Shown piece by piece: positions 34,733 through 43,805 of a stretch of 64,000 nucleotides of DNA (position 1 is the first letter of the stretch; each line of letters starts with the position of its first letter). The notes under the pieces are model-generated. The model saw only the letters and a program-made list of their open reading frames with translations, had not been told where the DNA came from and searched no databases. Position numbers and translations under genes: made by a program. This DNA is from Pseudomonas lactis (GTDB lineage Bacteria; Pseudomonadota; Gammaproteobacteria; Pseudomonadales; Pseudomonadaceae), in assembly GCF_001439845.1 (NCBI RefSeq), contig NZ_JYLO01000004.1, positions 248,001 through 312,000 of the forward strand, given 5' to 3'.

Positions 34733-36525
34733 AGAGGCCTCTTGGCTTTCGCCGCGATCTTGATCAGGGAGTAGAGGGTGAATTGCTGAGTGAGCGGGTT
34801 GGCGTAGGACGCTTCATGATCGAACCCTGGGGCCTGCACTTGCTGGCGGACAGAACCCTGGCGGACCTGCCTGATTGGCGCGCGGCCGGAGCTCACCGGT
34901 ACGGTGCCGTCGCCAGCGCCGTCCTGCATACGGCAATGCAGTTCCCAATAGCTGGTCTGCACGGTCTTCACTGGCGCATTGGGGTCACCGCGTGGGGGCA
35001 TTACGCTTTCGGCTTGCCCGCCTACGTACAACGGGCTTCGCCCGTCGTCACGCACCTCATGCATTTGCAAGCTGGACACCGTGAAGGCGTCCGGGCTTGA
35101 GGCATAAGGGCCATTGAGGCGAGACCCACGACGCATCTCCCAGGTGATGGCTTCGAAACTGGGGTGCTTATCGTCGTTGCCGTAGTAAACGTAGGTTTGA
35201 GGGTGGTAAGACCCAGCAATATCCTGGTGAAACTCTTTTGCGCTCCGGATGTTATTCGCGAAATCTTTCCAAGTAATCGGATCTCCATCCTTCGGTGCCA
35301 ACCACTCCTCGCGCAACAATCCCCACCAACGGTCACGGCGTAGATAAATCTCTTCGTAAGGATCCTTTACCGGTTGACGCGGCATAGCCGGGGCTCCGCG
35401 CTCGTCAATCAGCCGCAGCCAGCCCGGGGCATAGTCCTGGGTGGGCAGCAATTGCAAGGCACCGGGTGCCTGCGCAAATACAGCGGTGACCTCCTGGCCG
35501 GTGGGGCCAATGACCGCGCCGGCAATGGGGTCTTCGTCGCGCATGCCGACCTTGCAGCGACGGTAAGCGACCGGCGCCCCGATGGCGGGCATCACGCCGT
35601 GCACGACGCCGGCAATTTTGTCGGCCATACCCGGTAGCTGCGCGCATCGCCGTGCCACCAGCCCGCCCATGGAGTGGGTAACCAGAATCACCTGTTGGCA
35701 GTTGCGACCGTACTGCTGCATGAGTTCATCAATACGCTCAGCCAGCCTTGACGCGGCCTCCTCGTTGGAGTCCAGCCAGTTGTAACCACAGGCATGCACC
35801 GGCATGCGGTAGCCACCACGCGCCGCCAACTCGTCCGACATAATCGACGGCAACTGCGCCGCCAGGTTAACGCCCAACCCGGGCATGGCGATGGGCATTT
35901 CGGGTTTCAACTCGGTGACTTGAACTGGGCCGGGCTCGATACTGCGGGTATGCAGATGCTCAGGCCGAATGTCGAATTGCGGCCATTTGTGCGGCATGAA
36001 TTCGCTGTTAAGGGTGTCTTCCAGCCACAGAAGAAATGCGTGATAGCTGGTTTCGCTAACTTCGCCCCACCCGCGCTCTCTATAACGCAGGGTCAAGGCC
36101 AGGGCAGCCTTTTTCCTGTCCCGTTCCGGCTGGGTAATGACCGTGCCTACGGCTAGTTTGGGCACCGCTCCTTCGTTATCTACTTCCACCTTGTCAGGAT
36201 GCAACAAGCGTTGCCGCACTCCTGGCTTTTTGTTGAACCAATTTGTGGCCAACCATATGTTCTTACCCATAAACCCGGCATCCAACCGCCAGACAGGCAC
36301 CCCCTCCTCTCCCGAATCTTCACTTTCCTGCTCCGCAGGCTTGCTCTTCAAATTCGACCCCATAATCCCCGGCACAAAGATCACCGGCAGCACGCCATCC
36401 GGCGGCAATATGCAGTGCACCGGATCGGTGATATGGCTGGGCGTGAGGGTCCAGGTATGCACGGGGTTGCCCCGCGCGTTGTAGTGCATGGGGGCGACAC
36501 GGGGGGTCGTCGGGCTATCGGTCAT
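34720..36525 (-). CDS. T6SS lipase effector, Tle4/TplE-like alpha/beta hydrolase
   Basis: A 601-residue protein with an alpha/beta-hydrolase core of the PGAP1-like kind. VLPVIFVPGIMGSNL marks the oxyanion strand, and QVILVTHSMGGLVARRC carries the nucleophile serine in a THSMGG elbow instead of GHSMGG. A later HEVRDDGRSPLYVGG and GDGTVPVSSGRAP segment could supply the acid, and FDHEAS the histidine. Tle4 effectors hydrolyse membrane phospholipids after delivery by VgrG. The start overlaps the vgrG stop (ATGA), and two Tli4 immunity genes follow. The substrate (phospholipid versus other ester) is inferred from the family. Confidence 0.85.
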   Translation of the reverse strand: MTDSPTTPRVAPMHYNARGNPVHTWTLTPSHITDPVHCILPPDGVLPVIFVPGIMGSNLKSKPAEQESEDSGEEGVPVWRLDAGFMGKNIWLATNWFNKKPGVRQRLLHPDKVEVDNEGAVPKLAVGTVITQPERDRKKAALALTLRYRERGWGEVSETSYHAFLLWLEDTLNSEFMPHKWPQFDIRPEHLHTRSIEPGPVQVTELKPEMPIAMPGLGVNLAAQLPSIMSDELAARGGYRMPVHACGYNWLDSNEEAASRLAERIDELMQQYGRNCQQVILVTHSMGGLVARRCAQLPGMADKIAGVVHGVMPAIGAPVAYRRCKVGMRDEDPIAGAVIGPTGQEVTAVFAQAPGALQLLPTQDYAPGWLRLIDERGAPAMPRQPVKDPYEEIYLRRDRWWGLLREEWLAPKDGDPITWKDFANNIRSAKEFHQDIAGSYHPQTYVYYGNDDKHPSFEAITWEMRRGSRLNGPYASSPDAFTVSSLQMHEVRDDGRSPLYVGGQAESVMPPRGDPNAPVKTVQTSYWELHCRMQDGAGDGTVPVSSGRAPIRQVRQGSVRQQVQAPGFDHEASYANPLTQQFTLYSLIKIAAKAKRPLCAG

Positions 36526-38957
36526 ATGGGGTCTCCGTTTTCAAGCCATTCCAATGTCAACCCTTCCAGCGTCATGCCCTGTTGCAGGGTGACGTAGCCT
36601 TCGCCATCAGTGCGGCCTTCGAAGCGTGCGCCGTCTTTGCGAACCAAGGCGTAGGCACGGTTGCGCATGGGTTGACCGTTGAAAAAGGGTTGAAAGCGTT
36701 CGTTGAACGAGGTGCTGGGCCAGCTGTTGAGTTGCGTCGCGGCATGGCTGGGGTCAATGAAGTGTTTGTTCGCAGCCTTCACAATGAAATCGCCGGGCAT
36801 GCCCAGCTCGATATTGCCGCCCTGCATCTTGATGTAGGCCCCGCCGCACAGCAGGGTGATGTGTTTGTCCGCCGCCACCAGCACGTGTTGCTGGCTGGCG
36901 CTGATTTCCACGCTCTGATCTGCTTGCACCTGGATGCTGTTGTGCTGGGCCTGCAGCAGCAGTTGACCGTTCTGGGCGATATGGCGCATGTCACCGCCCT
37001 GGGCGAACAGGCCCAGCTCGTCACCCGCGTTAATCACCACTTTTTTACCGGCGGTCAGTTGCAGGTTTTGTTGCGCGACGCTGTCGATGTGTTCGCCTGC
37101 GCCTATGGCAATGCTGCGGGATGTGGCGGCAGCAATACCCGCGGGCCCGCTCAGGACGATGATGGGCTGCGCGCCAGTGCCTGTGCCGTTGGGCTGGTCA
37201 TTGGCGCCCTGCCCCAGGGTGTTGACGGCCTCGGTGAGGGCCTGTTGCGGTTGCCAATCCTGAGCAATGCCTTGGGCAACCTCAGCCGAACTGCCTAACT
37301 GCTTGGCCAACGCCAGGGCGGTTTGCAGCACCTCAATGACTTGCTGGCGCTCCAGGTGGCCCGCAGCGGCCTTCAGTTGTGCTTCAGCAGTCAGCAATAA
37401 ACCTTTTGCTGCGCGCAACGCACCGTGCCCATCCGTACGTAACTCAAACCCCTCCCCCCTGGGTTTACCGCCACCGTAATGGCGAGGATGAGTGAGGTAA
37501 CCCAGATGCAGCGCGCTATGCTCGTGATCACTCATCAACGCCGCGCTGATTTGCGCCGTAGTGTCGTCAATGCGCAGCTCATTGGCGCGGGTCCCCTTGA
37601 ATTCGCGACTTTTGGTTGTCGCTACGGCGTTGAGCTTAGGGAGCTCGTAGGGCGGCAAATTGGTCTCGCGATAAGTCCGGCCTGTGGCGATGGGCTGGTC
37701 CGGGTCACCATCCAGAAAGCTGATGATCAGTTCCTGATCCACGCGCGGCACGGCCATGGCGCCCCAGGTCGCACCGGCCCAACCCTGCGCCACACGAATC
37801 CAGCACGAGCTCTGATCGTTGTTTTTGTCCGCACGATCCCACGGGAATTGCACCTTGACCCGGCCCCATTCATCGCAATAGATCTCTTCCCCTGGCGGGC
37901 CGACCACGGTGGCGATTTGTGGGCCGTCGATGCAGGGTTTGTCGCGCAGCGGGGCTTTCCAATCCGAGGTCCAGCGGATGGCGCTGGCGGTCATTTCATA
38001 AGAAGTGCCGTGGTCGCTGCCGAACGCCTCTTCCTGCAAGCTGGTGTGCTGTTTGCCTTCGTGGGTGATGGCGATGGTGCGCCAACGGTCGTTGAAGTCT
38101 TCGCGGGGATGCTCGTTGAGATCGAACGTCAGTCCCGGTTGCAGGCGTGCATCGTCACCGACCAGGTGCGCCAGTTTGGCGTCATTGCGCAGTGCGGTGA
38201 GTCGAGTCTTGGTGAAGGGTTTGCCGGCGATGTCGCGCTTGTAGCGCGGGTGGGTGAAGGTGTAATCGCGCTGTACCTGCACGGCGGTGCGTACCTGTTC
38301 GGTGTAGTGGAAGCGGGTTAACGCCGGTTCCGTGGCGTCACCCCCCGCCATTGGCTGATAGATCACTGGGCAATCGGTATGGGTCCCAATGGTGCCCAGG
38401 CCACCAACACGGTCGGTGAGGACGAGGGTGTGGCCGTCGGCGCGGTGTTCGAAGGCGTAGAGCAGGCCCTCTTCGGCGGCGAGGCGGCTGATGAAGGCGA
38501 GGTCGGTTTCACCGGCCTGTACGCAGTATTCGCGTCGTTGATGCTCAAAGCAGATTTCGCTGCGGATGTCGGATAGCCGATGCTCTGCAAGCACGCTGGC
38601 GATGATGTCGGGCACGGTCTGGCCTTGGAAAATTCGCCAGTTGGAACGCAGGTCGAAACGCGCCAGGGTCGGTTCGACTACCGCGGTGTAGTGGGTGCGA
38701 CGAAAGCCGGTGTCGCCCTGGGTGAACAGGCTGACCAGGCCGTGCACGTAGCGCACTGGGGCTTCGCCGCGCCAGATCGTGAACAGCCCCGCCAGGTCGA
38801 GCACGTTATTGAAGTCGATGGCGGCGTTGTGGCTGGCCAGTTCCAGGGTGAGCTTGAACGGCTTTGACAGGCTTTCATCGAGCTTGAAAGAGACCACGTC
38901 GAAGGGGTCGCTTTTCAAGGGCTCGAAGGTAAAACGCAAGTCGCTTTGGCGGGGCAC
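36522..38957 (-). CDS. vgrG: T6SS spike protein VgrG with C-terminal cargo domain
   Basis: An 811-residue spike subunit that starts at GTG with AAGGA 8 bases upstream; MPRQSDLRFTF then aligns with the second VgrG. Parts: gp27/gp5-like base (1-~420, with RDYTFTHPRY and CDEWGRVKVQFPWDR), a needle region (DUF2345-like, with repeated VQADQSVEISASQQHVLV units) and a short C-terminal extension GARFEGRTDGEGYVTLQQG that resembles a transthyretin-type cargo platform. It lacks 28 residues present in the second VgrG between HPRY and KRDIAG, including the conserved YDYPGRY. It is followed by the Tle4 gene with ATGA overlap, so it probably carries that lipase. Confidence 0.92.
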   Translation of the reverse strand: MPRQSDLRFTFEPLKSDPFDVVSFKLDESLSKPFKLTLELASHNAAIDFNNVLDLAGLFTIWRGEAPVRYVHGLVSLFTQGDTGFRRTHYTAVVEPTLARFDLRSNWRIFQGQTVPDIIASVLAEHRLSDIRSEICFEHQRREYCVQAGETDLAFISRLAAEEGLLYAFEHRADGHTLVLTDRVGGLGTIGTHTDCPVIYQPMAGGDATEPALTRFHYTEQVRTAVQVQRDYTFTHPRYKRDIAGKPFTKTRLTALRNDAKLAHLVGDDARLQPGLTFDLNEHPREDFNDRWRTIAITHEGKQHTSLQEEAFGSDHGTSYEMTASAIRWTSDWKAPLRDKPCIDGPQIATVVGPPGEEIYCDEWGRVKVQFPWDRADKNNDQSSCWIRVAQGWAGATWGAMAVPRVDQELIISFLDGDPDQPIATGRTYRETNLPPYELPKLNAVATTKSREFKGTRANELRIDDTTAQISAALMSDHEHSALHLGYLTHPRHYGGGKPRGEGFELRTDGHGALRAAKGLLLTAEAQLKAAAGHLERQQVIEVLQTALALAKQLGSSAEVAQGIAQDWQPQQALTEAVNTLGQGANDQPNGTGTGAQPIIVLSGPAGIAAATSRSIAIGAGEHIDSVAQQNLQLTAGKKVVINAGDELGLFAQGGDMRHIAQNGQLLLQAQHNSIQVQADQSVEISASQQHVLVAADKHITLLCGGAYIKMQGGNIELGMPGDFIVKAANKHFIDPSHAATQLNSWPSTSFNERFQPFFNGQPMRNRAYALVRKDGARFEGRTDGEGYVTLQQGMTLEGLTLEWLENGDPI

Positions 38958-38961
38958 GTGA

Positions 38962-40380
38962 CTAGTCCTTACGTTCACTGATAATGGTTGCCACCTTCTG
39001 ATACAACTCCGGCTCCCACCCCTGCGCCGTGGTCTCGCGCATCAACCGTGCAACGTTGGCGTACAGGTCGTCCGCCAGCCACGACAGGCCACGGGATGCC
39101 AGCAGGTCGGCGGCAATCACCGTGGCGTAGCTGCGCTGGCGCGGGGCCTCATGGGCAGCGTGCAGTTCCTGCAGGCGCAGCAGCACCCGCTCGACGCCTT
39201 CAGTGTTGAGTTGAGCGGCCAGCTCGTCGCGCAGGCCAGCGTATTCCTGCACGGGGCTGCCCGCCGTTTGTGCCTGGTCGGCGCCTGTGATCCAAGCCTG
39301 GGTCTGTGCATCCACGAACGGCGTACCGTCGCTGAAGCACAACTCCAGCAAGGCCGGTAAACGGCAGACAAAACGTTCGCAGGTTTGGCGAATGGCGCCG
39401 GCCACCTCTTCCATCGCCAGGCGCGAGGCGACCTGGGCGGCCAGGTAACTGCCGCGCAGCCAGTACGGCGAGGCGCACACGCTTTTTTCGATGCGCAGTA
39501 ACAGGTTCGGCTCAATGGCGTTGTGGTTAAGCGCATCCTGATAACCGTCGACGATATCTTTGGGCACGGCGGTCAGTTCGGTGCGCCGGTCTCGGACGAT
39601 TGAAGGCGCGGTGCGCAGATGCGACCACAGACCGAAGCGGCGCAATTGGTAGCCGGTGGGGTCGTAAGGGTCTTGCTGGTTGATCTGCTCGGCCATGTTC
39701 AACACCGCACGGCGTTGTTCACGTTCGTTACTGGGCGCTTGCGGTTTAGGCGGGCTGAAAAAGGCTGCGTCCAGGGCGCCGCTGGCGGTGGGCATACGGG
39801 CAGGCGCGTTCACCGCGGCCGGCTCGCTGTATTTGTCCAACTGCCGTTGCAAGGCGTCCAACGCTGCGGGGTCGAGCTTGGCGCTGTCGACGCACTGTTG
39901 CAGGCTGGCCAGCGCCCGTTGCGCCGCTGCTTGGTAAGCCGGTTCAAAACTGCTGCGCTCCAGGGCCGGCAGCACCTGGCCCAGGTCCTCCAGCAGCCGC
40001 TGCACCTGCTTGCGCTTGTTCAAGTAACCGGTGGGGCCGGGTTTGGGGTAGGCGTTGTCCCAATACTGTTCGACCATACCCGCAATCAGCCCGAGGGCAT
40101 CGGCCCAGCGCACCCACTGGCGGGTACGCAACCAGACCACTTGCAGATGGCCGACAATGCGCCAGTGCTTGCACTGGGTCGCCAGGTAGTCGCGGGAGGC
40201 TTCATCGATGTAGGGCCAGTCGATATCGCTCTCGCGCAAGCCGCCCAGCTTGACCATCTCCTGGTCGATGGCCTGGTAGGTTTCGTCCTCTACATCGAAA
40301 TCCCCGGCAGGTTGCCCGGGGTCAATGGGGGCCAGCAGCCGCTCGACGATGTCGACCGGAACGTCGATCACCAACGACAT
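38962..40380 (-). CDS. tssA: T6SS baseplate/cap protein TssA
   Basis: A 472-residue protein with an ImpA_N domain at the start (IDVPVDIVERLLAPIDPGQPAGDFDVEDETYQAIDQEM, then DIDWPYIDEASRDYLATQCKHWRIVGHL). The C-terminal half belongs to a longer TssA type, with SPYWLRGSYLAAQVA and SWLADDLYANVARL. TssA primes baseplate assembly and guides sheath polymerisation. The start MSLVIDVPV was chosen over a longer reading that lies inside tagO. The start overlaps the tagO stop by 13 bases, and vgrG begins 4 bases after the tssA stop codon ends, so the minus arm is one operon. Confidence 0.92.
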   Translation of the reverse strand: MSLVIDVPVDIVERLLAPIDPGQPAGDFDVEDETYQAIDQEMVKLGGLRESDIDWPYIDEASRDYLATQCKHWRIVGHLQVVWLRTRQWVRWADALGLIAGMVEQYWDNAYPKPGPTGYLNKRKQVQRLLEDLGQVLPALERSSFEPAYQAAAQRALASLQQCVDSAKLDPAALDALQRQLDKYSEPAAVNAPARMPTASGALDAAFFSPPKPQAPSNEREQRRAVLNMAEQINQQDPYDPTGYQLRRFGLWSHLRTAPSIVRDRRTELTAVPKDIVDGYQDALNHNAIEPNLLLRIEKSVCASPYWLRGSYLAAQVASRLAMEEVAGAIRQTCERFVCRLPALLELCFSDGTPFVDAQTQAWITGADQAQTAGSPVQEYAGLRDELAAQLNTEGVERVLLRLQELHAAHEAPRQRSYATVIAADLLASRGLSWLADDLYANVARLMRETTAQGWEPELYQKVATIISERKD

Positions 40381-41036
40381 GCCTGGCGCTCCTGTTCGAT
40401 CAATTCGCCCAGCCCCTCGGCGTCGAATATCAGGCCGTGCAGCCTTGGATAGTCGCTCTCCAGGCGCAAGCGCTGGCCACCGCCCATGTTGCGCAACAGG
40501 GCAATCGCCTGCAGCCCGCGCCCGGCATCGACCACCAGGCCGGCGTCGTCCAGCACCTGCCATTGATAAGCTGCGGATACGGGGCGCTCATCCTTGAACA
40601 GTTGAATGCGTATTTTGTTGGGCTTGGCCGGTTCATCGAGCACCAATTGCAGGCGCGAGATTTTCGACTCGCAGCTGATGGCCAAATAGGGCCGTGGCGG
40701 CAGTGCCCCCAAGGCCGGCGCCGAGATCACCAGCCGTGGTGGCTGGTCGTTGTCCGGCGCCGGGAATGACGACAACAGAAAGCGCTGATCCTCAGGCTGG
40801 CGCTTGGCCTCATTGCGCTGTACCAGGTCGACAATCGGCAGCACCCGGCTCAGCGTACGCGGCGCAGGCGGATGGTGGATGGGCGTGCCGGCAGCCAGGT
40901 CAAAGCATTCCAGGCGTTTGAGTGGGGACACGATCGCCGGGCAATCCTGTGCCATCGGCATTGCGTGTATGTGCGGGGCAATCAGCATTGCTGCCAGGCC
41001 CCCTACCCAACGCCAACGTTGCGATCCTTTGCGCAT
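40368..41036 (-). CDS. T6SS accessory protein TagO/VasI
   Basis: A 222-residue exported protein with a signal sequence (RWVGGLAAMLIAPHIHAMPMA) followed by a mature part starting CPAIVSPLKRLECFDLAAGTP, the cysteine-containing N-terminal motif of the VasI/TagO (VI_minor_1) family. The second half has AISCESKISRLQLVLDEP and a C-terminal SDYPRLHGLIFDAEGLGELIEQ. It is a periplasmic accessory of unclear function found in some T6SS loci. GGGGAGG lies just upstream of the chosen ATG. It is first in the minus-strand arm and divergent from tssB. Confidence 0.85.
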   Translation of the reverse strand: MRKGSQRWRWVGGLAAMLIAPHIHAMPMAQDCPAIVSPLKRLECFDLAAGTPIHHPPAPRTLSRVLPIVDLVQRNEAKRQPEDQRFLLSSFPAPDNDQPPRLVISAPALGALPPRPYLAISCESKISRLQLVLDEPAKPNKIRIQLFKDERPVSAAYQWQVLDDAGLVVDAGRGLQAIALLRNMGGGQRLRLESDYPRLHGLIFDAEGLGELIEQERQACRW

Positions 41037-41368
41037 CAACGCCTCCCCCTACATTATCAATAAATTCAACTTTTGCTATTGAACCAAGGCGATCACTCAT
41101 CTTCGAACACAGCAACTTTTCATGAACTTATATAAATAACGAACTGGCAAGCCAGAGGCATCATTTTTTTTGCAACACCCTCAAATACCAGATATACCCC
41201 TCAGATAACAAAACCTGACAGTGTATGAATTTTCTCAATCCAAACATAAACATTAAACAGTAATTTTTCTTACATCCAAGTACCACGAAACGAATCGGCT
41301 TCGTCCGACATGACTTTTTCTGAAACATGGGCTTTTAATAGCGCCACCTTCAAAAAAGGATTTTTCCC
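41037..41368. promoter_or_regulatory. Divergent promoter region of the two T6SS arms
   Basis: These 332 bases between tagO (leftward) and tssB (rightward) contain no gene. The DNA is markedly AT-rich compared with its surroundings, with runs such as CATTTTTTTTGC, consistent with promoters for both arms. A short palindrome CTGGCAAGCCAG lies near 41154. I could not find a sigma-54 element with correct spacing or a convincing sigma-70 pair. The tssB binding site AAAAAGGA lies before 41369. Confidence 0.6.
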
Positions 41369-41872
41369 ATGTCGAAATCCCAAAGTTCTGTCGCGCCTAA
41401 AGAACGCATCAATATCAAGTACGTGCCGGCTACAGGCGACCAACAAGCCGAAGTCGAGCTACCGCTGAAGTTACTGGTCACCGGCGACTTCAAAGGCCAC
41501 GGCGAACTAAGCGCTCTTGAAGATAGACCATCCATTCGGATAGATAAAGACACCTTCAATGAAGTCCTTACCAAAGCAGAAGTTGCCTTGGACATGGCGG
41601 TCCCGTCGGTACTGAACAACGATCACGACACCGACTTGAATGTGAAACTTCAATTCAAAAACATCAATGACTTCGGCCCTGACGCCATTGCTCGCCAAGT
41701 ACCCGAGCTGAACAAATTGCTGGAACTACGCGAAGCCTTGGTTGCGCTCAAGGGACCAATGGGCAACGTACCTGCCTTTCGCAAGCACCTGCAAAACCTG
41801 CTGACCGATGAAACCGCCCGCCAACGCCTGGCCAGCGAACTGAACCTGGTGCTTGACGCGCCAAACAACTGA
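41369..41872 (+). CDS. tssB: T6SS contractile sheath small subunit TssB
   Basis: A 167-residue protein of the VipA/TssB family. The conserved start ERINIKYVPATGDQQAEVELPLKLLVTGDFKG, FKNINDFGPDAIARQVPEL and the C-terminal PMGNVPAFRKHLQNLL are all present. With TssC it forms the contractile tail sheath around the Hcp tube. It is the first gene of the plus arm, with AAGGA about 8 bases upstream of the ATG, and is followed by tssC after 30 bases. Confidence 0.96.
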   Translation: MSKSQSSVAPKERINIKYVPATGDQQAEVELPLKLLVTGDFKGHGELSALEDRPSIRIDKDTFNEVLTKAEVALDMAVPSVLNNDHDTDLNVKLQFKNINDFGPDAIARQVPELNKLLELREALVALKGPMGNVPAFRKHLQNLLTDETARQRLASELNLVLDAPNN

Positions 41873-41902
41873 GTTCTTTTACGTCCATATGGAGTAGCCC
41901 TT

Positions 41903-43381
41903 ATGCCTAGGGAAAGTAGTGCCGCCCAAGTGCTGGTCGCCGATGAACAGCCGTCCCTGCTCGATCAACTGCTGGCCAATACTACCATCCGCCCGTCCCA
42001 GGAAGGCTATGCCGTGGCCCGCCAAGGCGTGGCTGCGTTCATCAGCGAGATCCTGCAAAGCGGTGATCACGAGCAGCCGGTCAACAAGCACCGGGTTGAC
42101 CAGATGATTGCCGAAATCGACCGCGCGTTGAGCAAGCAAATGGACGTGATCCTGCATCAGCCGCAGCTCCAGCAACTGGAATCGGCCTGGCGTGGGCTGA
42201 AACTGCTGGTGGACCGCACGGACTTTCGCGAAAACATCAAGCTGGAAATGCTGCATGTCACCAAGGAGGAGTTGCTGGACGACTTCGACAACGCCGGTGA
42301 TATCACTCGCAGCGGCTTGTACAAGCACGTCTACACCGCAGGCTACGGCCAGTTCGGCGGTGAGCCGGTGGGTGCCATTGTCGGCAACTACACTTTTGGT
42401 CCCAGCTCGCCGGACATCAAGTTACTCAGCTATGTAGCCTCCATCGGTGCCATGTCCCATGCGCCCTTTGTGTCGGCGGCCGGGCCGGAACTGTTCAACC
42501 TCGAAGGTTTCCAGGGCCTGCCCGACCTCAAGGAAATCAACGATATTTTCGACGGCCCCCGCCACACCAAATGGCGCGGCTTGCGCGAGTCCGAAGACGC
42601 TCGCCATTTGGCCCTGACCTTGCCGCGCTTTCTACTGCGCACGCCCTACAGCACCGAAGACAACTCGGCCCGCAGCTTCGGCTACAACGAAACCGTCGAC
42701 GGTAACCACGACAATTACCTGTGGGGCAACACCGCGTTCCTGATGGCCTCGCGCATCACCGACAGCTTCGCCCGCTACCGCTGGTGCCCGAACATCATCG
42801 GCCCACAGTCCGGTGGTGCGGTGGATGACCTGCCGGTGCACCTGTACGAATCCTTCGGCCAGCTGCAGGCCAAGATCCCTACTGAAGTGTTGATTTCCGA
42901 CCGCAAGGAATTCGAGCTGGCCGAAGCCGGTTTTATCCCGCTGACCATGCGCAAAGACAGCGACAACGCGGCGTTCTTCTCGGCCAACTCGGTGCAGAAA
43001 CCCAAGAACTTCCCCAAGACCCGCGAAGGCCAGGAAGCCCAGACCAATTACAAGCTCGGCACCCAGTTGCCGTACCTGTTTATCGTCAACCGCCTGGCCC
43101 ACTACATCAAGGTGCTGCAACGCGAGCAGATCGGTAGCTGGAAGGAACGCCAGGACCTGGAAAGCGAGCTGAACACCTGGCTCAAGCAGTACATCGCCGA
43201 TCAGGAAAACCCATCGACCGACGTACGCAGCCGTCGCCCATTGCGCGCCGCAAAAATCGAAGTGCAGGACGTCGAGGGCAACCCGGGCTGGTACCAGGTG
43301 TCGTTGGCGATACGGCCGCACTTCAAGTACATGGGCGCCAACTTCGAGATCTCCCTGGTCGGCCGGCTGGACACCCAATAA
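41903..43381 (+). CDS. tssC: T6SS contractile sheath large subunit TssC
   Basis: A 492-residue VipB/TssC protein. Recognisable blocks are WRGLKLLVDRTDFRENIKLE, GEPVGAIVGNYTFGPSSPDIKLL, PRFLLRTPYSTEDNSARSFGYNE, WGNTAFLMASRITDSFARYRWCP and the C-terminal VEGNPGWYQVSLAIRPHFKYMGANFEISLVGRLD. These match the usual length and layout. The start has GGAG 8 bases upstream. The stop codon is directly followed by the tssE start, so the sheath and baseplate genes are tightly linked. Confidence 0.97.
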   Translation: MPRESSAAQVLVADEQPSLLDQLLANTTIRPSQEGYAVARQGVAAFISEILQSGDHEQPVNKHRVDQMIAEIDRALSKQMDVILHQPQLQQLESAWRGLKLLVDRTDFRENIKLEMLHVTKEELLDDFDNAGDITRSGLYKHVYTAGYGQFGGEPVGAIVGNYTFGPSSPDIKLLSYVASIGAMSHAPFVSAAGPELFNLEGFQGLPDLKEINDIFDGPRHTKWRGLRESEDARHLALTLPRFLLRTPYSTEDNSARSFGYNETVDGNHDNYLWGNTAFLMASRITDSFARYRWCPNIIGPQSGGAVDDLPVHLYESFGQLQAKIPTEVLISDRKEFELAEAGFIPLTMRKDSDNAAFFSANSVQKPKNFPKTREGQEAQTNYKLGTQLPYLFIVNRLAHYIKVLQREQIGSWKERQDLESELNTWLKQYIADQENPSTDVRSRRPLRAAKIEVQDVEGNPGWYQVSLAIRPHFKYMGANFEISLVGRLDTQ

Positions 43382-43798
43382 ATGAGCGGTGCCAGCCTGT
43401 TCGAACGCCTGGAACCCGATGCACCGCGCTACCGCCAAGGCTGCGCGGATGAACAGGCGCACCAGCGTGTCGAGGCGATCAAACGTCACTTGGAGCAGGT
43501 GCTCAACTCACGCCAGGGCTGCTCACAAAGCAGCCCTGAACTGGGCCTGCGCGACTTCAACGGCGTCACCCAGGCCAGCAGTGATCTGGTGTTGGCCATC
43601 AGCGCTGATATCCGGCGTTCGGTGGAAGCGTTTGAACCGCGCATCAAGGTCACTGGCGTGCGCTATCAGCCCGATCCGGACCTGCCGCTGGAGCTGAACT
43701 TTCGTCTCGATTGCCAGGTGCAGGTCAACCACAAGGAAGAACAGGTGCAGATCGAAGTGGCCATGCACGGCCGCGACGGCTACACCCGGGTGAGATGA
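43382..43798 (+). CDS. tssE: T6SS baseplate protein TssE (gp25-like)
   Basis: A 138-residue baseplate subunit. LFERLEPD at the N-terminus and the central LNSRQGCSQSSPELGLRDFNGVTQ are typical of the lysozyme-like gp25 family, in which the glutamate-rich EPR-type motif is replaced here by VEAFEPRIKV. It initiates sheath assembly on the baseplate. It begins on the base after the tssC stop and lies 7 bases before tssF. Confidence 0.93.
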   Translation: MSGASLFERLEPDAPRYRQGCADEQAHQRVEAIKRHLEQVLNSRQGCSQSSPELGLRDFNGVTQASSDLVLAISADIRRSVEAFEPRIKVTGVRYQPDPDLPLELNFRLDCQVQVNHKEEQVQIEVAMHGRDGYTRVR

Positions 43799-43805
43799 GG
43801 ATGCG

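Noticed and set aside
41037..41368. Possible sigma-54 promoter before tssB or tagO
   Set aside because: The closest match (AGGCATCATTTTTTTTGCA) has 13 instead of 10 bases between the GG and GC elements.
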